A stretch of 64,000 bases of DNA from Augochlora pura (taxonomy: Eukaryota; Arthropoda; Insecta; Hymenoptera; Halictidae): assembly GCF_028453695.1 (NCBI RefSeq), contig NC_135781.1:19715640-19779639 (forward strand), given 5' to 3'. The notes beneath the pieces are model-generated. The model saw nothing but the letters and a program-made list of their open reading frames with translations, ran no database searches and was not told the DNA's origin. The position numbers were made by a program, and so were the translations under genes. Below are positions 35,790-48,286 of this stretch, one piece after another (within the stretch, counting starts at the first letter, position 1; every line of letters begins with the position of its first letter).

Positions 35790-38700
35790 CACAAAATGCG
35801 TGACATTGTATACAATCATTGTATGATCATTTCGAATATTTTCCAGTGAAAATTTGATTTCGTTGCCTCGCGTAGTTCAGAAGTTCTACGGAGCTGTGAC
35901 AAAGTTCTTCGACCCGGTCTGTCGCGAGGGTGGAGTCGCAAAGAAACTCGAAATACAAGCGGGAACACCCCGCGGACAGATGGAGGACTCCGAGGGGAAG
36001 AAGCGTTTTATTCGAGACCGTGGAGAAGTGTAGTTCCACGGGCAAAAACGTGGAGCCAGACACAAATTAAACGGCTGTTAAGGTTCGAGGTTATCCATCG
36101 TCGTGGCAGTGAATTCGAGGGAGGTCGTGGCCGTCGAATGAAAAAAGACGGCGGAGGGGACCAAAGGAGGAGGAGGAGGAGGAGGAGGAGGAGGAGGAGG
36201 AGGAGGTCGAAGAAGAAGACGGTGGAAAAAGGCTTGACGCGCAGTCTATTAGTGGACAGGGGCATGTGGCAAGATTGTCTTGGCCGGGTCGGTATCGTTT
36301 AGAACGCGCCCGCTCTTCGGCTTTCCCCATTTCTCTTTCCCGGGACGTTTTCCACCCGAACGTTTCACTTCGTAGCCAGGGATAATTTTCTTTCTTGCCT
36401 CGCGCTCTGCAACTCCGGCGAAGATAAAGAAACACTTACTCGAACGGCCGTTGATTTATCATTCCGTCGGGCCTGTCACGGCGAACATCGCGCCATAAAA
36501 GAGAAGTTCCCAACTTTGTTTGCCTGCCGGTAGTCCACCGGACAATGAGCATGATCAAGGTAACTACTGCTACGCAGCCCGCTACCGGAAATTAGAGTAG
36601 ACCGAGGCTGGTCGTAGCGCGTTGACTTTGGAGCACGATCACGCGACAACTATTACCTTCGTCGCAAAAATTGTTAATCGAAAACATTGCTTATCGAACT
36701 GACATTGTCGAGGCTCAATTTTCCTCCGTGCCAATTCGTTTCTTCCAGCGGAAAATGTAACGCGTTTGAGTATTAAAATTATATTTTATTAATCAAATAG
36801 AAAATTTCTCACTACCTCGCTTTGTTTGTAATTTTAAGATCGTCAGGGTTTATTCAATGGAACTGCATGTTTTTCTTTATTAACGACGTGTAACAGTTCA
36901 AATGGATTTAGGACTTTTAGTACTTGGTATATGGATAGTTTCAGCAAATGCTAAGAATGATGACTGTTAATTTTGATAGATTGTTTTAGACAAGGAACGA
37001 TGTTAAGATTAATCCTCTGAAAACGAATGGCTTTTCATGATCGTGGGAAACGAATGCAGAGTCATTTCAGCCATTAATAATACTTTATTTCTTTTTAGCT
37101 ATCTGGACATCTAATGCATGAAATAAGCGTATTTTTGTACGCTTTTTACCAATAAATTTATTACATTTCATGAATTCGCTAACGTATACCACATCGTTTT
37201 ATTGTTAACGGGTCATATTGATAATGCATTCGGTGCACGTCGGTTAACTTTCATCAACGGGATAGGTATCGCTATTGTTCTCATGAAAGTCTCATAAAGG
37301 GTAGAATTATAGGTCAATGGATTTGTCTTAACCTTAATTACAGTATGATGTAATAAAAATGTATACTCTTCTTTAAAAAAGTATAAATCAAGTTAAAATA
37401 AGAGAGGTTATTAGCAATATACAATATTATTACATTCTGCTTTTGATTACAAGGATCCTATTAGGTACTGTATCTAAACATAATTTAACACCTGAAGATG
37501 TATATAATGTTTCTTAAGGAATGTAGAAATAAGTAGCAGTGATTGAATGTATGTTTCACGTAAAAGAACATCTGTTCTGTTAGGAGGATGGAAACCAATC
37601 TGATAAAGTTTATTTCTTTCGGAATCATATACTGATCATTGTCATATGACGTGATTTAGATCTTGCTCTAACAACCGCACTAACCCTTCGGTTCATTAGT
37701 ATTGTTAATACGAAAAAAGAGAAGAGGCCAGATTGTAAAAATAGGTGAAAACTTAGTACATCTGAATTTAGCATCTCCGAATAGCTGCTCTTCTGTTTTT
37801 GACTTTACTTGAATTTTAAAACTCCTAGTGAACTCGGAATTCGGAACTAGATTGTCAAGATTGACATCCAATTCGATGCTATTTCTGCTTAAATCCCACT
37901 ATCTCGTTATAGACGAGCTCAACGCGAGTAGGTATTGAACGCAATTTTTACACTTGGAGAACCATTAAGTATACCATTTGGTATATTCACTTTTACTTAT
38001 CTCAACGAAGACATCAGTACACACGAGATAAATCCTGAAACCGCTTTATAGATATAAAAATTTCCCATTTCTTATTGTTCTAAACCTCTTTGCCCGAGTA
38101 CAGCACGAAGCACTCTTTATTGACTCGACTATATTAGGTGCACGCCGTATTGGCAATCTGTAGAAGAGTACTCCATCATCTTGCTACATAGCAATCTGCC
38201 CGAAACAACGTCTCGCGTATAACGACAGGAGATACGGTTCCGGCGCGGGTTAGAGAATTCAGGAGCAACGAGCACAAATGAAACAATGAAAGCGCTCGTT
38301 ACGTAATCCCGTCGGTTGTACCCGAAGGCGGCGAAAGAAGGCTTATCATCGTTCATCCGCCGCGAATTACCGGCGTTTTTGCGGGAGCCCCGGCGCGGCT
38401 GATGAATTCGTAGCGCTTTATCGACGAGCGTTCCGCTCCTCCGACGAGCACCGTGGATTCCGCCACTCGAACGAGGAAGTCACGACATGAGGTTATTAAG
38501 GAGGAACCATAGAGCAGGGCGCAGTTTATCCAACGGACTCGTTAACATTATCTCGAGCGTTGCGCGCGGTGCGTGCGGGAACCCATCTCGAATCCAGAGA
38601 TTCCCCTAACGAATTTCCTGCCCCCGGGAAGCTCGATCGTAAATCACTCGGCACTCGAGGCAGCCTGGCAATGCCCTTAGACCTTAAGGTTCCTTTTTAA

Positions 38701-39211
38701 CGAGTGCGCGCCTAGGATAGGCGGCGCGTTTCGATGTCCGTGCAAACCGTTCCCGGGCCGAGATTGCAACTTGGAACCCGCTCCGGCCTCTGGCCGCAGA
38801 CCTACTTCCATAATCGCGTAATCTGCCGCGCCGTTTATCACCGACGCAATAATTCTCCAGCGCGCACTGTGTACACCCAAGGTGTTTGCCGTTCTTGACT
38901 ATCACGACCTGTCGCTTAACGCGCTTCGATCCCATTGGCCACCGATAATTACTGTCCTGTGACACGTGTCTAGTCGCGCAAGCCTTTCCTGCGATGCCAT
39001 CCTCCGTCTCCACTTGTCCGATCGATCTACGAGATTGTTACAAGGTTGTCGAGGCACGGTTTTCTGACAAAATCTCAGAAGATCGGACTACCTGTTACAA
39101 GTTCATAGTATCGGAAATGATGTCCGTTTGATTTATCGTCTATTTTCTTTCTGGTTGAAGCTGGAAGTTACGTTGGAGTTATTAGGCTGAAAAGAATTAA
39201 TGTTGGATGAA
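35790..39211. other. Unique sequence, no gene recognised
   Basis: GC-rich from 35850 to 36640 (AGG tract listed separately), AT-rich from 36770 to 38120, then strongly GC- and CpG-rich from 38200 to 39020. Frames open on both strands in the GC patches show no known domain. No RNA gene recognised. Confidence 0.5.
36165..36206. repeat. (AGG)n microsatellite
   Basis: Fourteen uninterrupted AGG units, purine-only on the plus strand. The surrounding 50 bases are also purine-rich. Confidence 0.92.
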
Positions 39212-39455
39212 TTTAATACATTCTGCCGAGCTTCTTCGTCTTTTCTAGCTGACTCAGGTGACCAATAACAGTTGGATGACTTACACCCATCTTCTGAGCT
39301 GTCCTGCCAGGGTTAGCTCCAGCCAGTACCTTTAATTGGTCGTTCTCAACGGCAGAGAGAGGTGTCTGCTGTCTTCTTCGTCTTCGAGGTTTCTGTTTTC
39401 GCTTCGAAATTTGTTGAACCAATGTTGCACACTGCGATTATTTAAAGCGTCACAT
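39212..39455 (-). pseudogene. Mariner transposase N-terminal fragment
   Basis: The minus strand gives SVQHWFNKFRSENRNLEDEE near 39430-39370. After a frameshift it gives NDQLKVLAGANPGRTAQKMG, then VSHPTVIGHLSQLEKTKKLG. This is the N-terminal DNA-binding half of a mariner transposase, with its second helix-turn-helix. The catalytic domain is absent: the frame stops at once after KLGRMY, and the sequence becomes unrelated. It is not obviously the same copy or subfamily as the mariner at 18.2 kb. It lies about 80 bp from the Transib end at 39536. Confidence 0.75.
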
Positions 39456-39535
39456 AATATAATTATATGAATTTACTTCTTGTATATCTTAAAGTCAACT
39501 TGAAGTCTACACAAATTGATAAGAATCCACCGCCG

Positions 39536-39572
39536 CACAGTGGTCCGGATTGACGCAAGGCGTGCCATTTGA
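39536..39572 (+). repeat. Transib left terminal inverted repeat
   Basis: Starts with the heptamer CACAGTG, followed by GTCCGGATTGACGCAAGG. Similarity to the right end fades after about 33-35 bases. Confidence 0.88.
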
Positions 39573-40290
39573 CCAAAAAATGAACTTTCACATATCGATC
39601 TAAATTGAATATATACTACTTCTTAAATGTCTACCTACCTCGAAAATAAAAATGTTTGCATGATTTAATACAATTTTGTAATAGAAATAATGGTTTAAAG
39701 TCGGACTTCCTAAGAATAGTGGTTTTCGTCAAAAATAACTGCATGTCTTCTTTTCGATGTTGTGACGTAACCATTTAATATTTTGATTTCAAACTTTTTT
39801 TGCATTAAAGGGGATCCTTTTGCGATTAAAATTCATTCCTGTAATAATAATTTTCACAAAAAATGTGCTGGGAAAATATTGTTAAATAAACTGTTACAAA
39901 TTCGTCATATTTTTTATTTTCGGAAGAGAATATCTAGCAAGTCCCAACGAATCCCAGCCTGTGACAAATTGGAATATATTCAGGACAGCTTCCTCTAAAC
40001 GGCTAAAAAAGAAACTATTCCACCTTCGTCCACCTTTTCAAATTATACTCGTTTAAAGTTCCTAAAGTTGGACGCGTCAGCGCGCCTATCTCGAAACTCC
40101 GTGAAGAGAAGAGCTAAACATCCGCCTTATTCGAAGGAACTGTTTAGATTATAACACTTACTATGTTACGATTTCGATAAGATTAATTAATTATTGATAA
40201 CATTATTATTAATATTATTTATTATTAATTATTTATTATTAATTATTTTATTATTATTAATTTAGGGAATCCGTAATTTGTTGCAGGTAA

Positions 40291-40668
40291 TCATCAATTC
40301 ATAAAATAGATATATACAAATTTGAAGAATATACACAAAATACAGCAAAATATTATGTACAAACTTATGGGTGGTATTACATGCCACCTTCCGTACATAA
40401 ATTATTAATTCACGGAGCTGACATTATTCAATATGCATTAGTACCAATAGGACAACTTTCTGAGGAAACTCTTGAAGCACGACATAAAGATTTTAAACAA
40501 ATTAGAACACAAAACACCCGAAAAAATTCTAGGATAGATACAAATTGAGATATACTATATCGTCTCCTTTTGACATCAGATCCGTACATGTCCACCATTC
40601 GAATCAAATCGTTTACTAAAGAGAATAAGGAATTAGATCCAGAGGCGTTATATTTAATAATTAAATAA
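40291..40668 (+). pseudogene. Transib transposase C-terminal fragment (RAG1-like)
   Basis: An open stretch broken by one TGA, at about 40545, reads IYKFEEYTQNTAKYYVQTYG, then YMPPSVHKLLIHGAD, GQLSEETLEARHKDF, NTRKNSR and LLLTSDPYMS. It ends at a TAA at 40666-40668. This matches the C-terminal part of Transib transposases, the family related to the RAG1 core. The Glu in LEARHKDF (codon 40474-40476) is the likely third acid of the DDE triad, by alignment with the NESGNKLFRRF segment of RAG1. The first two catalytic Asp residues and the rest of the protein are missing. Together with the in-frame stop this makes it non-functional. Identification is from remembered family motifs, supported independently by the terminal repeats. 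Confidence 0.83.
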
Positions 40669-40710
40669 TAAGAAATATGATACTAATAGTTGTAATTATA
40701 ATTAGAATAT

Positions 40711-40746
40711 TAATAACAACAACAATAATAATAATAATAATAATAA
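40711..40746. repeat. (AAC/AAT)n microsatellite
   Basis: TAATAACAACAACAATAATA and further AAT units run to 40746, just downstream of the Transib transposase stop. Confidence 0.85.
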
Positions 40747-40853
40747 CAGTAATAAAATTAATGTATTTTTTCTTAATTAATCCATAATCTGTCATTATTT
40801 CATTGATCAATTTAAATTTCGCGTTTATACCTCTTACGAATGACGAGTTATAG

Positions 40854-40890
40854 GGCCATGGCACACCTTGCGCCAATCCGGACCACTGTG
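40854..40890 (-). repeat. Transib right terminal inverted repeat
   Basis: Ends in CACTGTG, the reverse of the CACAGTG heptamer. Matches the left end with two mismatches in 33 bases. Confidence 0.88.
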
Positions 40891-40895
40891 TGCCG

Positions 40896-41687
40896 TCTAG
40901 GCGACATCTGCACCATGAAAAAATGTTATAACGAAAACAAAACTTTATCTCAAAACAAAACGACGAAATTTCAGAACCGCAGAACCAATATTCATTTCTT
41001 TCCAAACCTAATAACTGTTTGAAAACAAAGAGTGGCGAGTTTTAGAAATTGTAAGGGCTGCTGGGATCACAGAATGTCCTAGTTAGGTAGAGTTCAAGGA
41101 TGATCCAAAAGCTAGGTCAAGGATGAAACCGTTGGGATACAGAAGATTTTGGGATGCTTAAAGTGAGGGGTAACACACTTATTTATATACAACACAGTTT
41201 CTACTGTTTAAATTATATTTTAACACTTTACCAACTGGTCACTTTACCAACCTTAACACCTCTTCTTTTACTCAGAGAAATGTTAAAGCAAACTTTGTGA
41301 AAGTGCTTTCTGTTATTAGAGCGCATTAAATGTACTACTATATACATATTTTCATAACGTTAATATTAAACAATATTTATTAGATAAAGGTATTTAATAT
41401 TTAAAAAATATATAATGATACAAGTGCTTACAGTAGTATAATTTAACATTCTCAGCTCAAAAATAGATAAAAAATTATTAGTTTGCATAATAACCGATCC
41501 ATAGGATACCAATCAGGATAAAAAACCGATTTATAGGCCACCGGTTGGTAAACAGTTAAGAAAGGTGAATATAACATGAGCAATGGACTTCAGGTTAAAA
41601 CTCCTTTATCAATTAATTTATAGATAAAATTCTAATTCGGAAAGTCGGATGATTTAAAACGTACAATATTTGTCGTATTATGCCTCT
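40896..41687. other. AT-rich sequence, no gene recognised
   Basis: Nothing recognisable between the Transib element and the next MITE. Confidence 0.5.
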
Positions 41688-41910
41688 TTAACCCCTTGCA
41701 CTATATCGTGCATGATTCAGTAAATAAGGCTGCCAATCATTTCTATTAAATCGAAACAAAATTTGAATCCTCCGTCATTAAAATCTGGGAATGCAAGTAA
41801 ATAAAGACAATCGCGAAACAAACATCGTTTCGTGACATCGAAGAAATGATTAAAAACGAAAAAGTAGTAATCAACCTAATTCTGAAAGACATCGTAGTGC
41901 AAGGGGTTAA
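41688..41910 (+). mobile_element. TTAA MITE, family A, diverged
   Basis: 223 bp, bounded by TTAA. The ends are TTAACCCCTTGCACTATA and, reversed, TTAACCCCTTGCACTACGA. The left sub-terminal region has lost the palindrome, with a short deletion. The interior AATAAAGACAATCGCG and GTAGTAATCAACCTAA still align with family A. Confidence 0.82.
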
Positions 41911-42803
41911 AAGTGCAGTGATAAAAGGTAGAATAATACGTGTAATAGGTAATTACATTATTTCAATAAATGGAAATGCATACTTGTTTTATTTTCTTCT
42001 TTGTTGTAATCAAAGATTATTAGGATCCAATGATAAAGTAATTATTGACTAACCAGGTATTTTTTCAGAATATCTTCATTAAAGAAGAGATCGAAACACT
42101 TATCGATGCGTTCATACAATTGTTGTAATTATGTTAATGCGAAGGATAAAGCATGTAATAAAAACGAATTCAAGTAAAAGAAAGATTCATCTTATTATGC
42201 AATATTATCAGCTGACTGCGGATCTTTATGCACGCATAACTCATATAAATATTAAAAAGTCAGATTACTGACATAAGAATTATTATAAAATTGCATACAT
42301 CATTTAATTCCAAGCCCATTAAAGTTCTTAATCAAGAAGCATAATTTCACTGTTTATCAGCGAGAAAACACTGGAGTTACTTTAACCTCACACGTTACAA
42401 GAGAGATTAATTGTTCCTCTTTAAAAACATAATAGAGGCGAAGTATTATAACAGAAAAGCGATCTTTTAAAATAAATTGCTGCCTGTTAGAAATAAAGCG
42501 GTGCTCACTTTCTACCCAGATAAGACAATCAGGATTTTTTAAAGTAACGGTGGTGAAGAAAGATTTTTCATTTAAAGGAGACAGCACTTTAAAGAAAATT
42601 AGCTCGGTTCCTTGAAGCAGGATTTTCTGGCAATTCAAAACCTTTCAGATAAATTGGGAGAGCGTGCGGCATTAAATCGAATATATTTTTGTAATTTTTA
42701 CCTCGCAGCCTCCCGCATAAATTGCCCCAATCGAGGGGCGGTAATTGCTAATCGGTTTAAAAATATTTTAACCGATAGGCCAAATTATAAGTCGTACAAA
42801 ATC
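41911..42803. other. AT-rich sequence, no gene recognised
   Basis: No coding region, RNA gene or paired transposon ends seen. Confidence 0.5.
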
Positions 42804-43384
42804 TTAACCCGTTGACGTCTAACAACGAGTCAGACTCGTCATTGTATATCCTATGAAGTATGCATATTATTCTTTTCTTTTAATTTGAAATAAAATTCGA
42901 TCTTATTATTGTTCGGCTGTGGATCTTTATTCAAAATAACAATTTCTCTCGCCGATTATAAGAAATATTGGTGAAATTAAAATGTATTTCTTGTTTCAAT
43001 AGTGCTGGAAAGTTGGAAATAATGTAACAGTGTTATTAAGTCCTTTTAATATTATACCTTTCGTTGCTACCAACGCATAAAATCCTAAACCTGCTTGTTA
43101 TTAAAGTTTATATGTTCAAGGAAACGTAAGCACGCAGTGAGCTTACTTTATTAAAAGAAAAAATTGGTATCTTTAATCTCAAACTGTGAAAAGACTAACA
43201 CAGTGTAAGAGCGTTAATCTACAAGATTGATCCTATTTCAGAAAATATCAGACTCCTATGCGATTCTTGTTTCTTAAAATCGATAGGGACAATTTTTATT
43301 TTGCGCAAAGTTCCGCGATCTAGTGATTACCAACGAAACAATTCTATTCATTGCCACGGCGGAAATTAGACGGCAACGGGTTAA
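42804..43384. mobile_element. TTAA element with TTAACCCGTTG ends
   Basis: 581 bp, with TTAA at both edges. The left end is TTAACCCGTTGACGTCTAA and the reversed right end TTAACCCGTTGCCGTCTAA, matching at 18 of 19 bases. Next to the left end it has ACGAGTCAGACTCGT, the same near-palindrome as family A, although the rest differs. Non-coding. Confidence 0.78.
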
Positions 43385-44983
43385 TAAACGCTATCAAGGA
43401 TGCTACGATCCAGCTTTTAGTGCGGAGTACTTCCATAGTTAAAATGTGTACAGGCTGTTAAAAGGGGGATTCAGAGCTGTTAGGGTAGCGCTCGCCGGCT
43501 GGATGTAAAAGTACAAATAAACGCGGCCGGAGAAATGAATATTTTCAAAGTTGTGGTCTCCGGGCAAATATTTGCCGCCTCCGGAACAAAAGTAAAATTT
43601 CGCTGGAAATCCTGTTTTTTAGGACGAGCAATTTCCCGAACGCAGCGGCGGGCATCGCTTTAATATTTAACCGGTTTCAATCGAGCACGTTCGCGTCATA
43701 GTATCGCACGCATGGCCGCTCCCCGTAATAAAACTTCCTCCGCCATGGTTGACTCACACGAATTCCATCGGCGTCTAATCGGACCCCTGACGACGGGTCG
43801 TGATAAAAATCTATTTAAACTTCACCGGCTCGTGTGCAAACGTAGAAACGTATATACGTGCGCGGCGCAGTCGTCAGCGGAACCGTGATCCGCAAGTGAA
43901 ATCGCGAGCGTATCGCGGTATCGGCGGAGCCATCGCGTTCATTTGAGCCGCTCGTGACATCGTTCTCTATTTAGAAATCATTAACCCGTTTCGCGGGTAG
44001 CTATTATACCGTACGAGTCTTAAAGCTTAACGATATATCCTACACGCGCAGAATGCTAGATCGACGGCCGGATAGATTATCGACGTATCGGCCTGATAGC
44101 CATCCACCGGCACTGGTGAAAGCGTTTCTTGGCCAATGAGAACAGGCTCCATTAAAATTGACGCGAAGCAAACATTTCTGACGTTACTTCTGAGCTGTAT
44201 TCATTTATTAAGTAATCATTCAATTATATCATTAATGACATCGTTTGACTATACTTTAAAATTCATTTTCACCGTGAAATATATAATAATATAAAGCTAG
44301 GATTTTTAATGTTCCAAGCAACTGAACCGATAGTTATAGTGATAAATATTAACTACTGTACAATCGAGGTTACCCGGTCTTCCAATATCTGAATTCTATT
44401 TTCTATGAATCTGTTTCATATAAAATCGTTCTCGATCTGAGATAGTCTACTGTTCTACTATTCAAACATTCATATCACTCTACTTTGCCCGAATTAAATT
44501 AGGTTACACTGTATCTAATTTCAGTTTTATTAATTAAATAACTTTGATGTTGTGGAAATTTTCGGGATCGATATTCGGCACTTAACGTATTAAGCTGCGA
44601 ATATGTTAGCAAGTAATCTGCGGCCGATTAATAATTAACAATATTTGCAAACGAGTAGACACATTTTCGTTAGTAGCTCTTGCAAATGTCTACTTGCTGG
44701 TGTAGTTGCACCTTGGATCGTATTCTTTTAATTTGCAGTTGCGCAGATTAAATTTCCATGTCCTCTTTCGCTGAAATGACGTTAATATGTTTCGAACAGG
44801 GTTTCAAGATTTCAACCGCATGAGATAATTGGGACGTTTTATTATGGCACTTCTATTTGAATTTTTATTGTTCCTTAATAAACTGCGGATTTTATGCGTT
44901 TATGATAAAAATAAGAAGATGAAATATCAAGCAACACAAGAAATTAGGAAACCAAAAGATGTCCTTATATTTTCCTAAATTGA
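43385..44983. other. GC island then AT-rich sequence, no gene recognised
   Basis: From 43480 to 44120 the sequence is GC- and CpG-rich. It has a TATATACG element at 43851 and CAGTCGTCAG at 43869-43878, spaced too closely for a standard TATA/initiator pair. AT-rich DNA fills the rest. No frame with a recognisable domain. Confidence 0.45.
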
Positions 44984-45240
44984 TTAACCCCTTGCCGTGC
45001 TATTTTCTTTACAATTATTATGATTAGAATTTTTTCGATCGCACTAACTTCTTAGATAAAGAGGGTATTTTATATTTATTGTGTGCTTATATTTACTCGA
45101 ATATTTAAATATTGGTGACGAGAGAATGAAATTTGATTCCTGTTTAAAGGAACTGATGAAAATTCATACCTAACAGATGATTATTATAAATCTCCATCAC
45201 GAGTCTGATCTCATCTCGTTAAACTATGGCAAAGGATTAA
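44984..45240 (-). mobile_element. TTAA MITE, family B
   Basis: 257 bp, with TTAA at both edges. The left end TTAACCCCTTGCCGTGCTA resembles the copy at 48287 (TTAACCCCTTGCCGTACTA). The right side carries CACGAGTCTGATC, a broken version of the shared palindrome. The interior TTTATTGTG...AATATTTAAATATTGGTGACGAGAG aligns with the 48287 copy, so these two form a family distinct from family A. Confidence 0.8.
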
Positions 45241-45397
45241 AATCATGAAATGAGGAAATACATTTTTATGTGATTTCTATTCCCTCCAATTAATTCAGAA
45301 ATTTTTTGTATTGCATAAAAATCCGCTGTCACTGGTTATTTTATGATCACTGTAAGACACTTTTTTTTTTAATTTTTTTATTACATATTACATTACG

Positions 45398-45815
45398 AAA
45401 GTGGATTGCTTTATCAAATTAATCACGCGAGAATACTTTGTTACTCCATCCCGTTAAGCATTAAATAAATATGTTGGAAAATACCGTTAATAATGTTTGA
45501 CCCACTTCTTCAGATTATTTGATAAAAATGGATTGTTTTATCGAATTAAGCACGTGAGAATACATTATGATCAAGAATAACGGCTTCATTGTTACTCGGA
45601 CATCTTCAAAATAAAATAAATGTTATGAAAAGTAATAATGTTCGACCTATTTCTCTTTCAGATTATTTCATCGAATTAAACACAAGAGAATAATTTATAA
45701 CGTGGATGAAGGATTCGCTGCCGACACGTTCAAAGCGAGCTATATACGTCTGAAAATAATATTAATAATAGTCGACCCGTTTCATTTTATGAACGATTTT
45801 ATAAAAATATCTGTC
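45398..45815. repeat. 127-130-bp degenerate tandem array
   Basis: A motif TTATCRAATTAAKCACGYGAG recurs at 45411, 45538 and 45668 (TTCATCGAATTAAACACAAG). The second shared block, TAATAATGTTYGACC, recurs near 45489, 45635 and 45768. This gives about three diverged units of 127-130 bp. No coding capacity. Confidence 0.75.
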
Positions 45816-48286
45816 AAAGACCGATTCGTAGAAAGATCCTGCCGTATTAATCGGCGCGGCTATGGTTGATAGAAAGAGCGATGGCGAACAGACGGAACAT
45901 TCAGCGGAGTGCGAAATACTTTGAAGGCGAAGTGTATAATAAAATACGGTGGCGAGGATGCGAGCGGGGCAAGATAGCGCTGGCCGGGTCGTAAATTAAA
46001 CATTCGAAGAATAAATGGAAGCGGATTGGAAAGAACGGCAGGGAGAACCGGGATTCACGCGTCTGATTAATGCCGGCAGATATCACTGCGCCTTGTAAGA
46101 GACCCTCGGGGACGTGTCCCTAATTCGCGACTTTGTTGCGCCGCAAACGCAGCGCCGCCACGCGTACCAACGGCGGCGTCCTCAAACGACGGTGGTTGCT
46201 CGCCGATTGCTAATTTTTTCGGTCGTGGTAAGGTTCGGTAATAAAGGCGAACGTATCCGCGTATCTACGGGATCGAGAACGTGGTGGACGGGAGCAAAGA
46301 CAGACAGCTTTGTTATCAGCAGAACGATAAAATTTACAGTGGTTCGTTGTTATTATCCTCGTGACCGTTTCAGTTACAAAACGCACGCGATCTGCAAAGG
46401 GCCGAGAGCCGCTTATCTGAGTAATGCACACCCCTCGCCACTGCTACTAAACACTTTGAAAACGTATAAGAATCAGAGACCGAGAAAATTAGAACTGAAA
46501 TTCATATTATTATCCCGAGCGCGCAGTTTGCGCGCGTGAACGCCCACCATAAATTATTTCGGCCGGAATTCCTCGAGCTGCGTCCCCGTTAAACCGATAG
46601 CAAACTTAAAATTTCATTCCCGGCTAAAGCTCGAAGCCCGCCTCCAATCTGTTCGATCTCGAGATAATTATCCGAAGTAGTTCTCTGCCGTGAAATGTAG
46701 GAAACATGATGAATGGCGACCGAAGCACGATACTAATAAATATTTATAACTTTAATACGGAGGCCGTCTATTGTTACTATTGAAAGCAGAGTTGGAAAAG
46801 AGAAACAAATGTTCGTACTTGTTTATGTATAATCGATTAAAAAGTATAGAAATATTTCAATGGAAACAAATACAAGATAAAAATTGTCTGCATAATTTGC
46901 TTGAAATAAAAACTAAACAGTTTTATATGTATATATATATTGAAATGGTATGAATGTACTTTTGTAGGTGAAATGTTACTGTGGACAATTCTTACTTTAA
47001 AAACGTTACCAAAAAGCATTAGAAATCAGTGGATCAAGCAGAGATTAATAATTTTAATAAGTTGAATATAACATATCGATGTTCGTTTAATATTTAACCT
47101 CGCATTTATTTTTATTTGAACTTCTTTGATAGAAATAATTCCCTGGTACATAATAGTTTAGTAGAAAATTTAGTTTTTGTCGCATTTAACATTTATACGT
47201 ATACTTCTACTTATATTTACAGTTACATTTACTTTTAATTACAAATGTATTGGATATCGTTTTCAATTACGTTCTATTTAACAACCAACCGTATAATTCT
47301 ATTCCTGAAAAAGTGGGTTTATCTGTACCAACCTTTCGTATCAAATCAAAAGTATAACGTTTCAAAAATGTTTCCACGATGTGTTGCGGTCGGATTCGCA
47401 AAAATAACGACGTTACAGACCATTTACTGCGGTACAGCAGAGTTTTAAAACGTCCAGTTAAAAATCCTCCTGAAAAACTCGTTTCTGTTTCTTTTTTTCT
47501 CTCAATTAATCGCGGACGAAATTTATTTGCTTCGTTATAAGAAGATGCCAGATTTTATACATTTATGGCAAAAATGTGCAGGTGAAATATAAAATATTGA
47601 AGATGCATGAAGAATTTAACAATATCGTTACACCGTTTTCAACTTATCAAAATTATTAAAACAATTTACTTTCATCTAATTTGTATATTTCAGAATCTCG
47701 TTGGAAAATTTTTATTTTTTATCAAAATCAGTAATAATCATCAAATCATTTATCAAATCAGTAATATCAATATTAAATATGGCAGAGTCAATTTTTCTGA
47801 CAAGGGAGGTAATTCTTCTTCTAAACTCATTTATTTATTAATGCTTTGTACCAGATGTTTTATTAGCAAATATGTAGTTGTTACATATATATGATCGACA
47901 TTATATAATGTTAGGTTCTATACTCTTATAGAACATTTTTTAAAAAAGTTGTAAATTATTTGTAGTCTTTTCATATCGAGATTACATGAGAAGAAACTTT
48001 CTTCTTCTAAATGTTAACACTGCTTCAATTTTTCATGTTTTGTTTTGCAAATTGATATAATTAGAACATAAACAATTATTTTTCAACCATTCATTTTTTA
48101 TTTTTACGCAACCATGTATCAATCAGATTGACACGACTGTCTAATAAATCAATTCGCTCAAAAAATGACGTTTTGTAACTTGAGGAACTATACGTCGCGA
48201 GAATGTTTTTTCAGACACTGTTGTGAGGCTATTTTATTATAATCATGGTTTTATTGTAAGTCAGTGAATTACTGAAAAATCGTAGA
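45816..48286. other. Unique sequence, no gene recognised
   Basis: GC-rich between about 45840 and 46680, with a 141-residue frame (46114-46539) that lacks any domain. AT-rich elsewhere. No RNA gene seen. Confidence 0.5.

Larger units (their letters stand above)
39536..40890 (+). mobile_element. Transib DNA transposon, internally deleted
   Basis: Inverted ends are nearly identical over about 33 bp. The left begins CACAGTGGTCCGGATTG at 39536 and the right, reversed from 40890, begins with the same 17 bases. Only two mismatches fall in the first 33 positions. The first seven bases, CACAGTG, equal the V(D)J recombination-signal heptamer, as is known for Transib ends. The flanks are CGCCG (39531-39535) and TGCCG (40891-40895), a 5-bp GC-rich target duplication with one change, also typical of Transib. 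At 1355 bp it is under half the usual autonomous length. Inside is the 3' end of the transposase gene. Confidence 0.85.

Noticed and set aside
43851..43880. TATATACG with a nearby CAGTCGTCAG as a core promoter
   Set aside because: The spacing is too short for a TATA/initiator pair and no transcript or exon follows.
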